A DNA stretch of 64,000 bases from Spirochaetales bacterium (GTDB taxonomy: Bacteria > Spirochaetota > Spirochaetia > DAHUYW01): positions 1-64,000 of the forward strand of contig DAHUYW010000007.1 of the NCBI GenBank assembly GCA_027306915.1. The letters are read 5' to 3'. The notes beneath the pieces were generated by a model. It was given only the letters and a program-made list of their open reading frames with translations. It made no database searches and was not told where the DNA came from. A program made the position numbers and the translations under genes. Below, piece by piece: positions 1-7,839 of the stretch. Numbering within the stretch: the stretch's first letter is position 1; each line of letters starts with the position of its first letter.

Positions 1-376
1 GCAGTTCAAGTCCGAGATCGGGCGCTCCTTCGACGGTCTCTTTCGACTCGCAGCCGAGTTCCTCGCGTAACAGCCTCAGGCTCTCTTCGGCGAGCTCGAC
101 CATCGCCGGACGCATTCCGCGGTAGCGGTTGACGGCAAGATTGAAGGCGACTCGATAGAGCCAAGCGGCAAACGATCCGCTTCCCCGGTAGCTTCCAAGC
201 CGCTCGAAGGCTCTGAGGAATACCTCCTGTGCGAAATCCTCCGCGTCCTCGTTGCTGTGGAGAAACTTGAGGCCGATATAGAAGATCCGCCCCTCATGTC
301 GCTCGACGATAGTACGATAGGCGGCAAGGTCGCCGTCCAGGACCCGCCGCACCAGCTCGTTGTCGTCGCCTTCCAC
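1..376 (-). CDS. ECF-type RNA polymerase sigma factor, N-terminal part (cut by window start)
   Basis: About 125 residues are visible and the gene runs off the left edge. The translation shows a sigma-70 region 2: acidic FAQEVFLRAF followed by SFAAWLYRVAFNLAVNRYR, the core-binding and -10-recognition helices of ECF sigma factors. The only start that fits is a GTG at 376, one nucleotide after the stop codon of the upstream membrane-protein gene, so the two are almost certainly co-transcribed and translationally coupled. Region 4 lies outside the window. The family redirects RNA polymerase to stress or envelope promoters. Which stimulus applies here is not visible. The pairing with a small membrane protein suggests that protein could be a sensor or anti-sigma partner, but that is inference. 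Confidence 0.85.
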   Translation of the reverse strand, partial: MEGDDNELVRRVLDGDLAAYRTIVERHEGRIFYIGLKFLHSNEDAEDFAQEVFLRAFERLGSYRGSGSFAAWLYRVAFNLAVNRYRGMRPAMVELAEESLRLLREELGCESKETVEGAPDLGLEL

Positions 377-377
377 G

Positions 378-755
378 TTACCGAGTTCGGTCCCTGTGCA
401 CGATGGCGTAGTGAGTAATGATCCCCAAACCGGTCATCGCAGGGATAATCCCTCCAAGGAGGGCGTTGGTTACGCCATTGTGAAGGGCGAAGAAGGCGAG
501 GAGACCCACTCCCACGAAGAGCGACACGATACCAAGCAGCAGGATCTTGTCGTCGATGTTCCTCGGCACCGGCCGCTCGCCGCGCTCGATGATGATGCGG
601 TTGTTCTGGTGATCCCACAGCACAAAGAAAAAGGTGAGGATGGCCAAAAGCACGACCGCCACCAACGGAAGGGCGGCGATCAAGACCTGGGCTGCGGGGC
701 TCATGCTCACGAACCCATTCGTCTGCGTAGCCTCGATTCCCGTTTGTGAAAGCAT
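378..755 (-). CDS. Small membrane protein (DUF6249-like), upstream partner of the sigma gene
   Basis: A 125-residue protein with three hydrophobic stretches: VLIAALPLVAVVLLAILTFF (about residues 24-46), ILLLGIVSLFVGVGLLAFFAL (about 71-91) and a weaker one near NALLGGIIPAMTGLGIITHY. A conserved-looking cytoplasmic loop, ERGERPVPRNIDDK, joins the first two. The start at 755 is set by AAGGAGAGG placed 7 nt upstream. An ATG at 704 lacks such a site. The open frame continues far upstream across uvrC but that part is antisense shadow. The resemblance to DUF6249 proteins, often found beside ECF sigma genes, is from memory. No zinc anti-sigma motif (HxxxCxxC) is present, so a classical ZAS anti-sigma role is not supported. 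Confidence 0.75.
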   Translation of the reverse strand: MLSQTGIEATQTNGFVSMSPAAQVLIAALPLVAVVLLAILTFFFVLWDHQNNRIIIERGERPVPRNIDDKILLLGIVSLFVGVGLLAFFALHNGVTNALLGGIIPAMTGLGIITHYAIVHRDRTR

Positions 756-835
756 CGCTCGGCCTCTCCTTACGTGACACGCTTCACCCCGCATGAGTAT
801 GACAAGCCCGCTGCGGGTAGGGTTGCACATTTTAC

Positions 836-861
836 CGCATTGCCCGACCTCGGGCAATGCG
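836..861. repeat. Perfect 11-bp inverted repeat, tetraloop, in the divergent sigma-partner/uvrC region
   Basis: CGCATTGCCCG, loop ACCT, CGGGCAATGCG. It lies between the divergent membrane-protein gene (start 755) and uvrC (start 924). No T-run follows on either strand, so it is not a typical terminator. An operator or a uvrC 5' leader structure is possible. Confidence 0.6.
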
Positions 862-923
862 CGGCCAACACGACCGCCGGCTCTGGCATTTTGTCCGCGG
901 CCTGTGTACATTTCAATCGAGCC

Positions 924-2798
924 ATGTACGAGGAACTGAAGGAACAGGTGAAGCGCCTCCCTGTCGAGTCTGGTGTCTACCTGATGAAGGACGAGCGAGG
1001 GGAGATCATCTATGTCGGAAAGGCAAAGAGCCTCCGCAAGCGGGTCATCTCCTACTTTAACGGCTCGCGCGACGTCAAGACCCGGGTGCTCGCCTCGCGC
1101 ATCCACACCATCGACCACATCACCACGCGCAACGAGTATGAGGCGCTGCTTCTCGAGAACAACCTCATCAAGCGATGGAGGCCCCGTTACAACATCAACC
1201 TGAAGGACGGGAAGACCTATCCCGTTATCCGGGTGACGAACGAGGACTTCCCTCGGGTCTACCGGACCCGGCGCATCATCCAGGACGGCTCGAGCTACTA
1301 CGGCCCCTTTCCGAACGCGGGGATGGTGGACACCTACCTGGAGCTTATCGAGCGCATCTTCCCCCTGCGAAAGTGCCCGGGCGACCTTTCGAAGCGCAAG
1401 GGGCCCTGTTTCTACTATCACATCGGGCGCTGCGCCGGACCCTGCATCGGCAAGATCACCAAAGAGGAGTATGCGAAAACCATCGAGAAGGTGAAGGAGC
1501 TTCTCTCCGGCGAAACCGAAGAGCTCGTTGCCAAGCTCACTGCGGAGATGGGAGAGGCGGGAGGAGAGCTTAAGTTCGAGCGGGCGGCACAGCTGCGTGA
1601 CGCTATAGAGGCGATCCGCACCCTGGGCAAGGAGCAGGAGGTTGTCGACTTCGACCCCGAGATCCGCGATTACGTCGCCCTCGCGCACAAGGATCAGCTC
1701 GCCACCTTCATCGTTTTCCAGATGAGGGGGGGAAGGCTCCAGGGGCGTGATCTGTTCCGCAGCGAGCTGTACGTGAGCGTGGAGGAGGCGATGGTGCAGT
1801 TCCTTCTCCAATACTATGGAACCCTGCACACCCCTCCCGCCCAGCTCTTCGTTTCCCTGCCCTTCGAGACCGCACTCGTCTCCGCCTTCTTCCGCAACGA
1901 AAAGGGGAAGGAGGTCGACATCCAGTTCCCCCGCGAGGGGAAGCACTGGTCCGTGGTGCGGATGGCGCTTGAAAACGGCATGCAGGATATCGAGAATCGC
2001 CGGCACCAGCTCGAGAACATCCCTGCGCTCGAGGAGCTGAAACGGGTCCTGGGATTGCCGAAGCTCCCGCGCAGGATTGAGGGGTTCGACATCGCGCATC
2101 TGCACGGAAAGCACACGGTCGCCTCGTTGGTCTCCTTCCACAACGGCTTCCCGGACAAACGCCACTACCGCTACTTCCACGTGAAAAGCCTAAAAGGGGC
2201 AATCGACGACTTCGAGTCGATGCGCGAGGTAATCGCGCGCCGCTACACGCGCGTCATCAACGAAGACCTCGACCGGCCCGACTTCATTCTCGTCGACGGC
2301 GGCAAGGGACAGGTGAGCGCCGCGCGCGAGATCCTCGACGCGGTCGGGCTCGCCGATCTGCCGCTTGCGGGGCTTGCGAAGAGACTCGAGGAGATCTACC
2401 TGCCGCATCGAAGCGATCCGATACGCCTCCCGGAAACCTCGCCGGCATTGAAGGTCTTGCAGTCGGTGCGCGACGAGGCCCATCGCTTCGCCACCTCGTT
2501 CAATAAGCGCCTTCGCGAGAAGGATCTCTCCTTCTCGCTCCTGCAGCAGGTGCCGGGGATCGGTGAGCGGAGAAGCCGGCTGCTTCTCGAGGGACTCGGC
2601 TCGCTCGAGGGCATCCTCGCTGCGTCGAGCGAAGAGATCGCCGACCGCTGCGGTCTGAGCCAGGTGCAGGCGGAGGCAGTGCTCGCCTTTCTCAGGAGCC
2701 GACCGCACGCCGCCGCCGGCGCGGCGGCCGCCGAAGCGGATCCAGCGTTCGGGGGCGCACAGCCCTCGTCTGCCGAAAGGCGGGACGATGAGGAGTGA
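924..2798 (+). CDS. uvrC: UvrABC excinuclease subunit C
   Basis: A 624-residue protein of normal UvrC length that makes both incisions around DNA lesions after UvrB loading. N-terminal GIY-YIG nuclease (about residues 14-95; SGVYLMKDERGEIIYVGKAK). A UVR motif for UvrB binding (about 200-235; LKFERAAQLRDAIEAI). The RNase H-like 5'-incision domain follows, with FDIAHLHGKHTVASLV and FILVDGGKGQ carrying catalytic aspartates. Tandem helix-hairpin-helix motifs start near residue 538 (LLQQVPGIGERRSRLLLEGL). The last 30 residues are Ala/Glu-rich and not conserved. ATG 924 gives the canonical N-terminus but has no Shine-Dalgarno site; a TACATT box ends 11 nt before it. The 3' end overlaps the next gene by 11 bp. 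Confidence 0.97.
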   Translation: MYEELKEQVKRLPVESGVYLMKDERGEIIYVGKAKSLRKRVISYFNGSRDVKTRVLASRIHTIDHITTRNEYEALLLENNLIKRWRPRYNINLKDGKTYPVIRVTNEDFPRVYRTRRIIQDGSSYYGPFPNAGMVDTYLELIERIFPLRKCPGDLSKRKGPCFYYHIGRCAGPCIGKITKEEYAKTIEKVKELLSGETEELVAKLTAEMGEAGGELKFERAAQLRDAIEAIRTLGKEQEVVDFDPEIRDYVALAHKDQLATFIVFQMRGGRLQGRDLFRSELYVSVEEAMVQFLLQYYGTLHTPPAQLFVSLPFETALVSAFFRNEKGKEVDIQFPREGKHWSVVRMALENGMQDIENRRHQLENIPALEELKRVLGLPKLPRRIEGFDIAHLHGKHTVASLVSFHNGFPDKRHYRYFHVKSLKGAIDDFESMREVIARRYTRVINEDLDRPDFILVDGGKGQVSAAREILDAVGLADLPLAGLAKRLEEIYLPHRSDPIRLPETSPALKVLQSVRDEAHRFATSFNKRLREKDLSFSLLQQVPGIGERRSRLLLEGLGSLEGILAASSEEIADRCGLSQVQAEAVLAFLRSRPHAAAGAAAAEADPAFGGAQPSSAERRDDEE

Positions 2799-4584
2799 GC
2801 CGCTTGAGCGGACGCGGCGGGAGGACCCTGCGGCGAGGGAGCCGCAGTACGACTGGGTCGTCATCGGCAGCGGCTTCGGCGGCTCGGTGGCTGCCCTGCG
2901 CCTCGCCGAGAAGGGCTACTCGGTGCTCGTGCTCGAGAAGGGGCGGCGGCTTGGCGCGTCGGATTTTCCTGCCACCAACTGGAACCTGAAGCGCTGGCTG
3001 TGGCTTCCGGCGCTCCGATTCTTCGGCCTTTTCAAGATCACCCTCTTTCGCCACGTGACAACCCTGAGCGGGGTGGGAGTCGGCGGGGGCTCACTGGTGT
3101 ATGCCAACACCTTGCCGCTGCCGCCGCGCGACTTCTTCGCCGCCCCGAGCTGGGCCCATCTTGCCGACTGGGAGCGGGAGCTTGCGCCGCACTACGAGAC
3201 CGCGCGGCGGATGCTGGGAGCAACCGTCAACCCTCGCCTTGGGGCCGGCGACGAGGCGCTCCGGCAGCTCGCGATCGAGATCGGGCGCCCCGATGCCTTC
3301 ACGCCTACGACCGTTGCCGTCTTCTTCGGCGAGACCGCCGTCCAGGATGCCGCGCCCGCGCACCCGGCCTCCGTCCCTGACCCCTATTTCGGAGGGCGGG
3401 GACCGGAGCGAAGCCCCTGCACCGCCTGCGGCGGCTGCATGACGGGATGCCGGTTCGGCGCGAAAAACACCCTCGACAAGAACTACCTCCACCTTGCCGA
3501 GCAGGAGGGCGCCGTGATCCAGGCGGAGTCGGAGGTCTATGACGTCCGCCCGCTCGGAACCCAGCCGGCAGGAGGAGCGGCCGATGCCGCGGCTGGAGGA
3601 GCGTTACCGCCGAGCGTGGGCGGCAGCACGCGGGCGGAACGGCCGGCTCGCGAATCGAGCGGCCTCGACGGCTCGCACGGCTACCGCGTATCCTGGCGCT
3701 CGGCGACCCGGCTTCTCGGGCGCGGTGGAGGCAGCGTCACCTGTCGCGGCATCGTGTTCGCCGGTGGGGTGCTCGGGACGGTGAGGCTCCTGCTTGCTTT
3801 GAAAGAGGGGTCCCTTCCGCGGCTCTCCGAGCGCGTGGGGCGCTCGGTGCGCACCAACTCCGAGAGCCTCATCGGCGTGACCGTAGCGGATCGCAAGGCC
3901 CGCTTCTCGGAGGGGGTTGCCATCGCTTCGATGCTCCAAGCGGACGAGCGCACCAATCTTCAGCCGGTCCGCTACGGGGAGGGCTCGGGCGCATGGCGCC
4001 TGCTCATGTCGCCGCTCGCCGCGGGGAGGAGCTTCCTCGAGCGACTTGCCCGCGCTTTGGCCGAGATCCTCCGCCACCCGATTGAAAACCTCAAGGTCTA
4101 TCTCGTGGACGACTGGGCGAAGCGCACGCAGATCCTTCTCTTCATGCAGACGACCGAGAGCACGCTGCGCTTCATGCGGGGCCGGCTTAAACGGATGCGA
4201 AGCGCCCCGGATGAGGGGACTCCGCCCTCTGCCTTCATTCCGCGCGCCCATGACCTGGCGCGCCGCTACGCCGGGATCGTAGGCGGTCGACCGACGGTCC
4301 TCCTGACCGAGACGCTTCTCGGAACCCCGACCACCGCCCACATCCTCGGCGGCGCTACCATGGGCCGCGACGCAGGGGAGGGGGTAGTCGACTCCTCCAA
4401 CCGAGTCTTCGGCTACGCGAACATGTACGTGTGTGACGGCTCGATGATCTCGGCAAATCCGGGGGTCAACCCCTCGCTCACGATCACGGCTCTCGCCGAG
4501 CGGGCGATGAGCCGGATTGCTCCGAAGGAGGAAAGGGAGGAGGCTCCCGGTCTTCGGGCTACCGAGGCGGAGCGCCGCTTATGA
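2788..4584 (+). CDS. GMC-family FAD-dependent oxidoreductase with ferredoxin-like cysteine motif
   Basis: 598 residues. The N-terminal FAD-binding Rossmann motif WVVIGSGFGGSVAALRLAEK sits at about residues 23-42, followed by TLSGVGVGGGSLVYANTLP. The C-terminal GMC block GGATMGRDAGEGVVDSSNRV...VCDGSMISANPGVNPSLTITALAERA is complete. It resembles cholesterol-oxidase-type GMC enzymes that oxidise alcohols or sterols; the substrate cannot be read from sequence. C211-X2-C214-X2-C217-X3-C221 (CTACGGCMTGC) has the spacing of a [4Fe-4S] ferredoxin site and is followed by RFGAKNT. A low-complexity Ala/Gly stretch (about residues 255-290) interrupts the middle. The gene overlaps uvrC by 11 bp at its 5' end and meets the convergent HDOD gene with a 6-bp overlap. 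Confidence 0.9.
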   Translation: MRSEPLERTRREDPAAREPQYDWVVIGSGFGGSVAALRLAEKGYSVLVLEKGRRLGASDFPATNWNLKRWLWLPALRFFGLFKITLFRHVTTLSGVGVGGGSLVYANTLPLPPRDFFAAPSWAHLADWERELAPHYETARRMLGATVNPRLGAGDEALRQLAIEIGRPDAFTPTTVAVFFGETAVQDAAPAHPASVPDPYFGGRGPERSPCTACGGCMTGCRFGAKNTLDKNYLHLAEQEGAVIQAESEVYDVRPLGTQPAGGAADAAAGGALPPSVGGSTRAERPARESSGLDGSHGYRVSWRSATRLLGRGGGSVTCRGIVFAGGVLGTVRLLLALKEGSLPRLSERVGRSVRTNSESLIGVTVADRKARFSEGVAIASMLQADERTNLQPVRYGEGSGAWRLLMSPLAAGRSFLERLARALAEILRHPIENLKVYLVDDWAKRTQILLFMQTTESTLRFMRGRLKRMRSAPDEGTPPSAFIPRAHDLARRYAGIVGGRPTVLLTETLLGTPTTAHILGGATMGRDAGEGVVDSSNRVFGYANMYVCDGSMISANPGVNPSLTITALAERAMSRIAPKEEREEAPGLRATEAERRL

Positions 4585-6063
4585 CTGGACGTTTCGCTCA
4601 AGCTCTTTCTCGAAGGCCATAGAGAGGCGCTGCTCGATGAGTCGAAGTTGCTCTTCGGTCGCGATGCCGAAGTCCTCGAGCACGCGGGGTTCCAGCTGCT
4701 CGAAGACGATTTCCTTGCTCTCGAGGGAGCACAGGGCATTGGCCAGGTAGACGGTGTTCACGACGTCGGTATACTCGGGGCTGCACTCCGTCGGCAGATG
4801 GTGGTATTTGATCGCCTCGATGAGGCTCTGCGGGAAGTTCCATTTCTCCGCAATCATTCCGCCGATCTCCGCGTGGTTCAACCCGGCCGAGAGGTCTTCG
4901 ACGAAGCTCTTGCCGATTCCGCGCGCCTTGCAGAAGTTGGTGATCTTCTCGAGCAGCTCGGGGTGGACGTCGGAAAAGATGATCTTTCCCATGTCATGAA
5001 GGATGCCGCCCACGTAGGCGTCGTCGAGAATGTCCTTCTTCTTGAAGTTCTTGGCGAGGTTGTAGGCATAGAAAGCCGACCGATAGGAGTGATCCCAGAG
5101 CCACCGCTGGCCGCGGTCGAGGATCTTCATGCTCCCATAGGAGTAGAGGAGATTCTTCAGGCCCCGCATCCCGACAAGCTTGACCGCCTCGACGATGTTG
5201 TCGACCCGTTTCGGAAGCATGAACTGGGCCGAGTTGACCACCTTCAGGAGGTCGGCGGTCAGTGAGGGATCCATGCTGATCTGGCGGGCAATGTCGGTGA
5301 TCTCGGACTCCGGATCGCCGATGAGCTTCTGGAGGAAGACAAGGTTTTCGGGGAATTGCGGCAGGGCATCGATCTCTGCGACTATCGCCTTGGAGAGCAG
5401 CGACAGATTCTCGAGGTGGACCTCCGCGAACGGCACCGATATGGAGGCAACGGTTTCGCCGCCGTCGACGTCGATGTCGAAGGCGTCCTCCGACAGGCCC
5501 ATCTTTTTTAGCATGAGCACGAGAATGACGATTCCGAGGCCGGCCCCTTCCGAATCGTCGAGCACCGACGAAAGGGCCTCCTCCATGGAATCGAAAGCGC
5601 GGGAGCGGGCGATCCGATCGTAGACCCGCATCTGCTCCTTGCGTGAGATCTCGACGTTGTTGCGAACCGAGATTGTCAGGGTCTTTCCCTTGGCATGGAA
5701 AAGGACCTTGATATAGAGCCCCTGCTCCTTCTGCTTTTGCAGGTAATGATCGATGTTGTCGAGGGTCTCCTGTTTGAAGGTGAGCATCCCCCGCTCGTAG
5801 TCGTCGGCATTGGCGATGTCGAGGCTTTTGTCGAGAAAATAGACCCGCTTCGTGTTCGCCTTTTTTGCGTTGACTGCGAGCTCCTTCATGCAATAGGCAA
5901 GGCGATCTTTGAGCTGCTCCTGACCGAACTCCTTCAGGAAGACTCCGAGGACTTCCTCCATAAAGAGCTCGGTCTCGTGCGGGAGGGTGAAAGTCTTGAA
6001 GGTCAGCGGGATTGAATTTTGAGCCGCCTTCTTGATCTGCGCGACATCAATCTTTGGAGCCAT
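4579..6063 (-). CDS. HDOD-domain protein with N-terminal histidine-kinase-like ATPase fold
   Basis: 494 residues. The first about 215 resemble a GHKL ATPase: an N-box-like stretch CMKELAVNAKKANTKRV near residue 65 and a G-box-like DDSEGAGLGIVILVLMLKK near 170-190. No phospho-acceptor histidine domain or membrane segment is present. Residues about 230-430 form an HDOD domain (LPQFPENLVFLQKL, then ISMDPSLTADLLKVVNSAQF). It keeps an HD pair in GGILHDMGKIIF and further histidines in LNHAEIGG and AIKYHHLP, so phosphohydrolase activity is not excluded. HDOD proteins usually act in signalling and regulation. The start at 6063 has AAGGTGGT 7 nt upstream and a strong promoter at 6094-6123. No partner is encoded next door. 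Confidence 0.9.
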   Translation of the reverse strand: MAPKIDVAQIKKAAQNSIPLTFKTFTLPHETELFMEEVLGVFLKEFGQEQLKDRLAYCMKELAVNAKKANTKRVYFLDKSLDIANADDYERGMLTFKQETLDNIDHYLQKQKEQGLYIKVLFHAKGKTLTISVRNNVEISRKEQMRVYDRIARSRAFDSMEEALSSVLDDSEGAGLGIVILVLMLKKMGLSEDAFDIDVDGGETVASISVPFAEVHLENLSLLSKAIVAEIDALPQFPENLVFLQKLIGDPESEITDIARQISMDPSLTADLLKVVNSAQFMLPKRVDNIVEAVKLVGMRGLKNLLYSYGSMKILDRGQRWLWDHSYRSAFYAYNLAKNFKKKDILDDAYVGGILHDMGKIIFSDVHPELLEKITNFCKARGIGKSFVEDLSAGLNHAEIGGMIAEKWNFPQSLIEAIKYHHLPTECSPEYTDVVNTVYLANALCSLESKEIVFEQLEPRVLEDFGIATEEQLRLIEQRLSMAFEKELERNVQS

Positions 6064-6093
6064 GCACGACCACCTTAAAGAAGCGCTCGTATG

Positions 6094-6123
6094 AGTATAG
6101 TGCCCGGTTTTTCACGCTGTCAA
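6094..6123 (-). promoter_or_regulatory. Promoter of the HDOD gene
   Basis: On the minus strand: -35 TTGACA (6123-6118), 18-bp spacer, -10 TATACT (6099-6094). The predicted start of transcription leaves a leader of roughly 25 nt that contains the ribosome binding site AAGGTGGT. Confidence 0.8.
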
Positions 6124-6156
6124 GGCAACCGCTTCCACTGCGCCTGCGCCGCGGGC

Positions 6157-6162
6157 TATAAT
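6157..6162 (+). promoter_or_regulatory. -10 box TATAAT immediately upstream of the Nif3-like gene
   Basis: Consensus TATAAT ends 5 nt before the ATG at 6168, with only CCCCC between and no Shine-Dalgarno site. The -35 region is weak (TCCACT, 17 bp away). Transcription should begin at or next to the start codon, giving a leaderless mRNA. Confidence 0.7.
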
Positions 6163-6167
6163 CCCCC

Positions 6168-6929
6168 ATGCGTCTCGCCGAACTGGATCGCTACTTTCGC
6201 GAGCTCCTGCGCTTTGAGGAGGTCGAGTCCATCGACAGCTCGCTCAACGGCTTGCAGGTCGAATGCTCCGACCGGGAGCTTGCGACGGTGGCATTTGCCG
6301 TCGACGCATGCCAGGCTTCATTCGAGCGCGCCGCCGAGGCGCGGGCTGACCTGCAGTTCGTGCACCATGGGCTCTTCTGGGGCAGGCCGATCGCCCTCAC
6401 GCGGGGACACTACCGGCGCGTGAAGTTCCTCATCGAGCATGACATCGCCCTCTATGCCGCGCATCTTCCGCTCGATCTTCATCCGGGCCTCGGGAATAAC
6501 GCGGGGATGGCTGCCGCGCTGCACCTCGAGGGCATCGAGCCCTTCGGTGCCTATCGGGGTGTGAAGATCGGCTTCAAGGGGCGTCTGCGGGAGTCCGCCG
6601 ACATTGACGGTGTGCTGCGGATGATTGGGATCGATCGACGGAGCTGCGTGGCGCTTCTTCCCTTCGGGCCGCGGGAGATTCGAACGGTCGGCATCGTTTC
6701 AGGCGGCGCACTCCATGAGGTGACGCAGGCGATAGCCGAGGGGCTGGACCTCTACATAACCGGCGAGGCGAGTCACACGGTCTATCACTCCTGCCTCGAG
6801 GAGAAGATCAACCTCATCTGCGGTGGGCACTATCAGACCGAGGTTTGGGGCCTTCGCCTTCTGGCTGACCGACTGGCGCAGGACACGGGGCTTCGGACCC
6901 TCTTCGTAGATGTTCCGACCGGGCTCTGA
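6168..6929 (+). CDS. Nif3-like dinuclear metal centre protein
   Basis: 253 residues, the usual length for the short Nif3/YbgI-type family (hexameric, binds two metal ions per subunit; enzymatic role unsettled, GTP cyclohydrolase I type 2 in some annotations). Metal-binding signatures are intact: FVHHGLFWG near residue 64, AAHLPLDLHPGLGNN near 97, and GGHYQTEVWG near 222. The N-terminus SSLNGLQVE is typical. The gene is followed by lspA at a distance of a few nucleotides and appears to head a small operon with lspA and the short membrane protein. Its promoter suggests leaderless translation. Confidence 0.93.
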   Translation: MRLAELDRYFRELLRFEEVESIDSSLNGLQVECSDRELATVAFAVDACQASFERAAEARADLQFVHHGLFWGRPIALTRGHYRRVKFLIEHDIALYAAHLPLDLHPGLGNNAGMAAALHLEGIEPFGAYRGVKIGFKGRLRESADIDGVLRMIGIDRRSCVALLPFGPREIRTVGIVSGGALHEVTQAIAEGLDLYITGEASHTVYHSCLEEKINLICGGHYQTEVWGLRLLADRLAQDTGLRTLFVDVPTGL

Positions 6930-6941
6930 CCGGTGAGATTG

Positions 6942-7484
6942 ATGAAACGAGGTGCGCGCGTGAGTCGTTCCGTACAGCTGAAGCTCCTGCCCTTTTCACT
7001 TACTGCCGCCATCATCGCGGTCGACCAGATAACCAAGGCGCTGGTCGTCGAGCTCATCCGCCCCTACACCGTGGGGTTCTCGATCGGGGGGGGATTCCTG
7101 CGCCTCATCCAGGCCCGCAACCACGGGATTGCCTTCAGTGTCGGGGGCGGGCTGCCTTCGGAGCTGCGGGCGATCTTCTTTGCGGCGCTTCCCATCGTCG
7201 TGCTCTCCCTTCTCGTCGTATACTACTTTCGAACGCGAGGGCTCTCGGGTCTCCAGCGATGGGCGATTGCGGGGATCCTGGGCGGAGGGGTCGGAAACCT
7301 CATCGACCGGCTCTTTCGGCCGAACGGCGTCGTCGACTTCATTGATGTGAGATTCTTTGGGATTTTCGGTCTCGAGCGCTGGCCCACCTTCAACGTCGCC
7401 GATTCAAGCGTCGTGGTCTGCGGGATTCTGCTGTTCGTGGCATTCTTTATCGATGAGCGGAGGAAACATGAACAAGAAGGTTAA
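6942..7484 (+). CDS. lspA: Prolipoprotein signal peptidase (signal peptidase II)
   Basis: About 180 residues with four membrane helices. The enzyme cleaves signal peptides of diacylglyceryl-modified prolipoproteins, such as the binding lipoprotein encoded at 26736. The aspartate dyad motifs are present: GGGVGNLIDRLFRPNGVVDF near residue 117 and FNVADSSVVV near 155, and the N-terminal DQITKALV. Possible starts are GTG 6933, ATG 6942 and GTG 6960. ATG 6942 follows GGTGAG, but GTG 6960 has a well-spaced GAGGTG and cannot be excluded. The 3' end overlaps the next small gene by 17 bp. Confidence 0.95.
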   Translation: MKRGARVSRSVQLKLLPFSLTAAIIAVDQITKALVVELIRPYTVGFSIGGGFLRLIQARNHGIAFSVGGGLPSELRAIFFAALPIVVLSLLVVYYFRTRGLSGLQRWAIAGILGGGVGNLIDRLFRPNGVVDFIDVRFFGIFGLERWPTFNVADSSVVVCGILLFVAFFIDERRKHEQEG

Positions 7485-7743
7485 CACTGCGCTTTTCATC
7501 ATTGGGGCGACTATCGGGAACATCGTGATAATGATCCTGCTCGTCATCGTCGGCTTCGTCGTGGTGAGCCTTTCCCTCGGTCCCAACGCGAACACCCAGG
7601 TGAAGACGGGGCTCACCCTGTTGGTCTTCTTTGTCGCGATTGCCGGCTCGTTCTTTATCTATCATCAGATCGTGAAAGTCGTTACGAAGCATGTGGACAT
7701 GGAGAAGTATTTCCATCCGATTTTCAGGCCGAGGAAGCGATAG
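7468..7743 (+). CDS. Small two-helix membrane protein downstream of lspA
   Basis: 91 residues. The start is ATG 7468, supported by GGAGG 4 nt upstream inside the end of lspA; the longer upstream frame is lspA shadow. Two hydrophobic helices, ALFIIGATIGNIVIMILLVI with VGFVVVSLSL (about residues 8-37) and GLTLLVFFVAIAGSFFIYHQ (about 47-66), precede a basic tail ending FRPRKR. I recall similar short proteins next to lspA in spirochaetes under the loose name leader peptide processing enzyme, but no catalytic motif is visible. The overlap with lspA argues for coupled expression. The function is unknown. Confidence 0.8.
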   Translation: MNKKVNTALFIIGATIGNIVIMILLVIVGFVVVSLSLGPNANTQVKTGLTLLVFFVAIAGSFFIYHQIVKVVTKHVDMEKYFHPIFRPRKR

Positions 7744-7765
7744 CGGCAGGCGAACCCAGTCAGAA

Positions 7766-7839
7766 TCAATACCCGTCCGACAATGCCGATTGCCGTCCGC
7801 GGCAAACGGTCCGAGGCCAGCTCAATACCCGTCCGACAA
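7766..7839. repeat. 18-bp direct repeat flanking a small hairpin at a convergent gene end
   Basis: TCAATACCCGTCCGACAA occurs at 7766-7783 and again at 7822-7839, where it encodes the last five codons and stop of the minus-strand orphan gene (LSDGY-stop). Between them TTGCCG-TCCG-CGGCAA (7790-7805) forms a 6-bp hairpin. The arrangement looks like duplication of the gene's 3' tail. Confidence 0.8.

Noticed and set aside
756..2180. Long minus-strand open frame across uvrC continuing into the small membrane protein gene
   Set aside because: It is antisense to clear UvrC motifs; only the part after the ribosome site at 755 has membrane-protein character.
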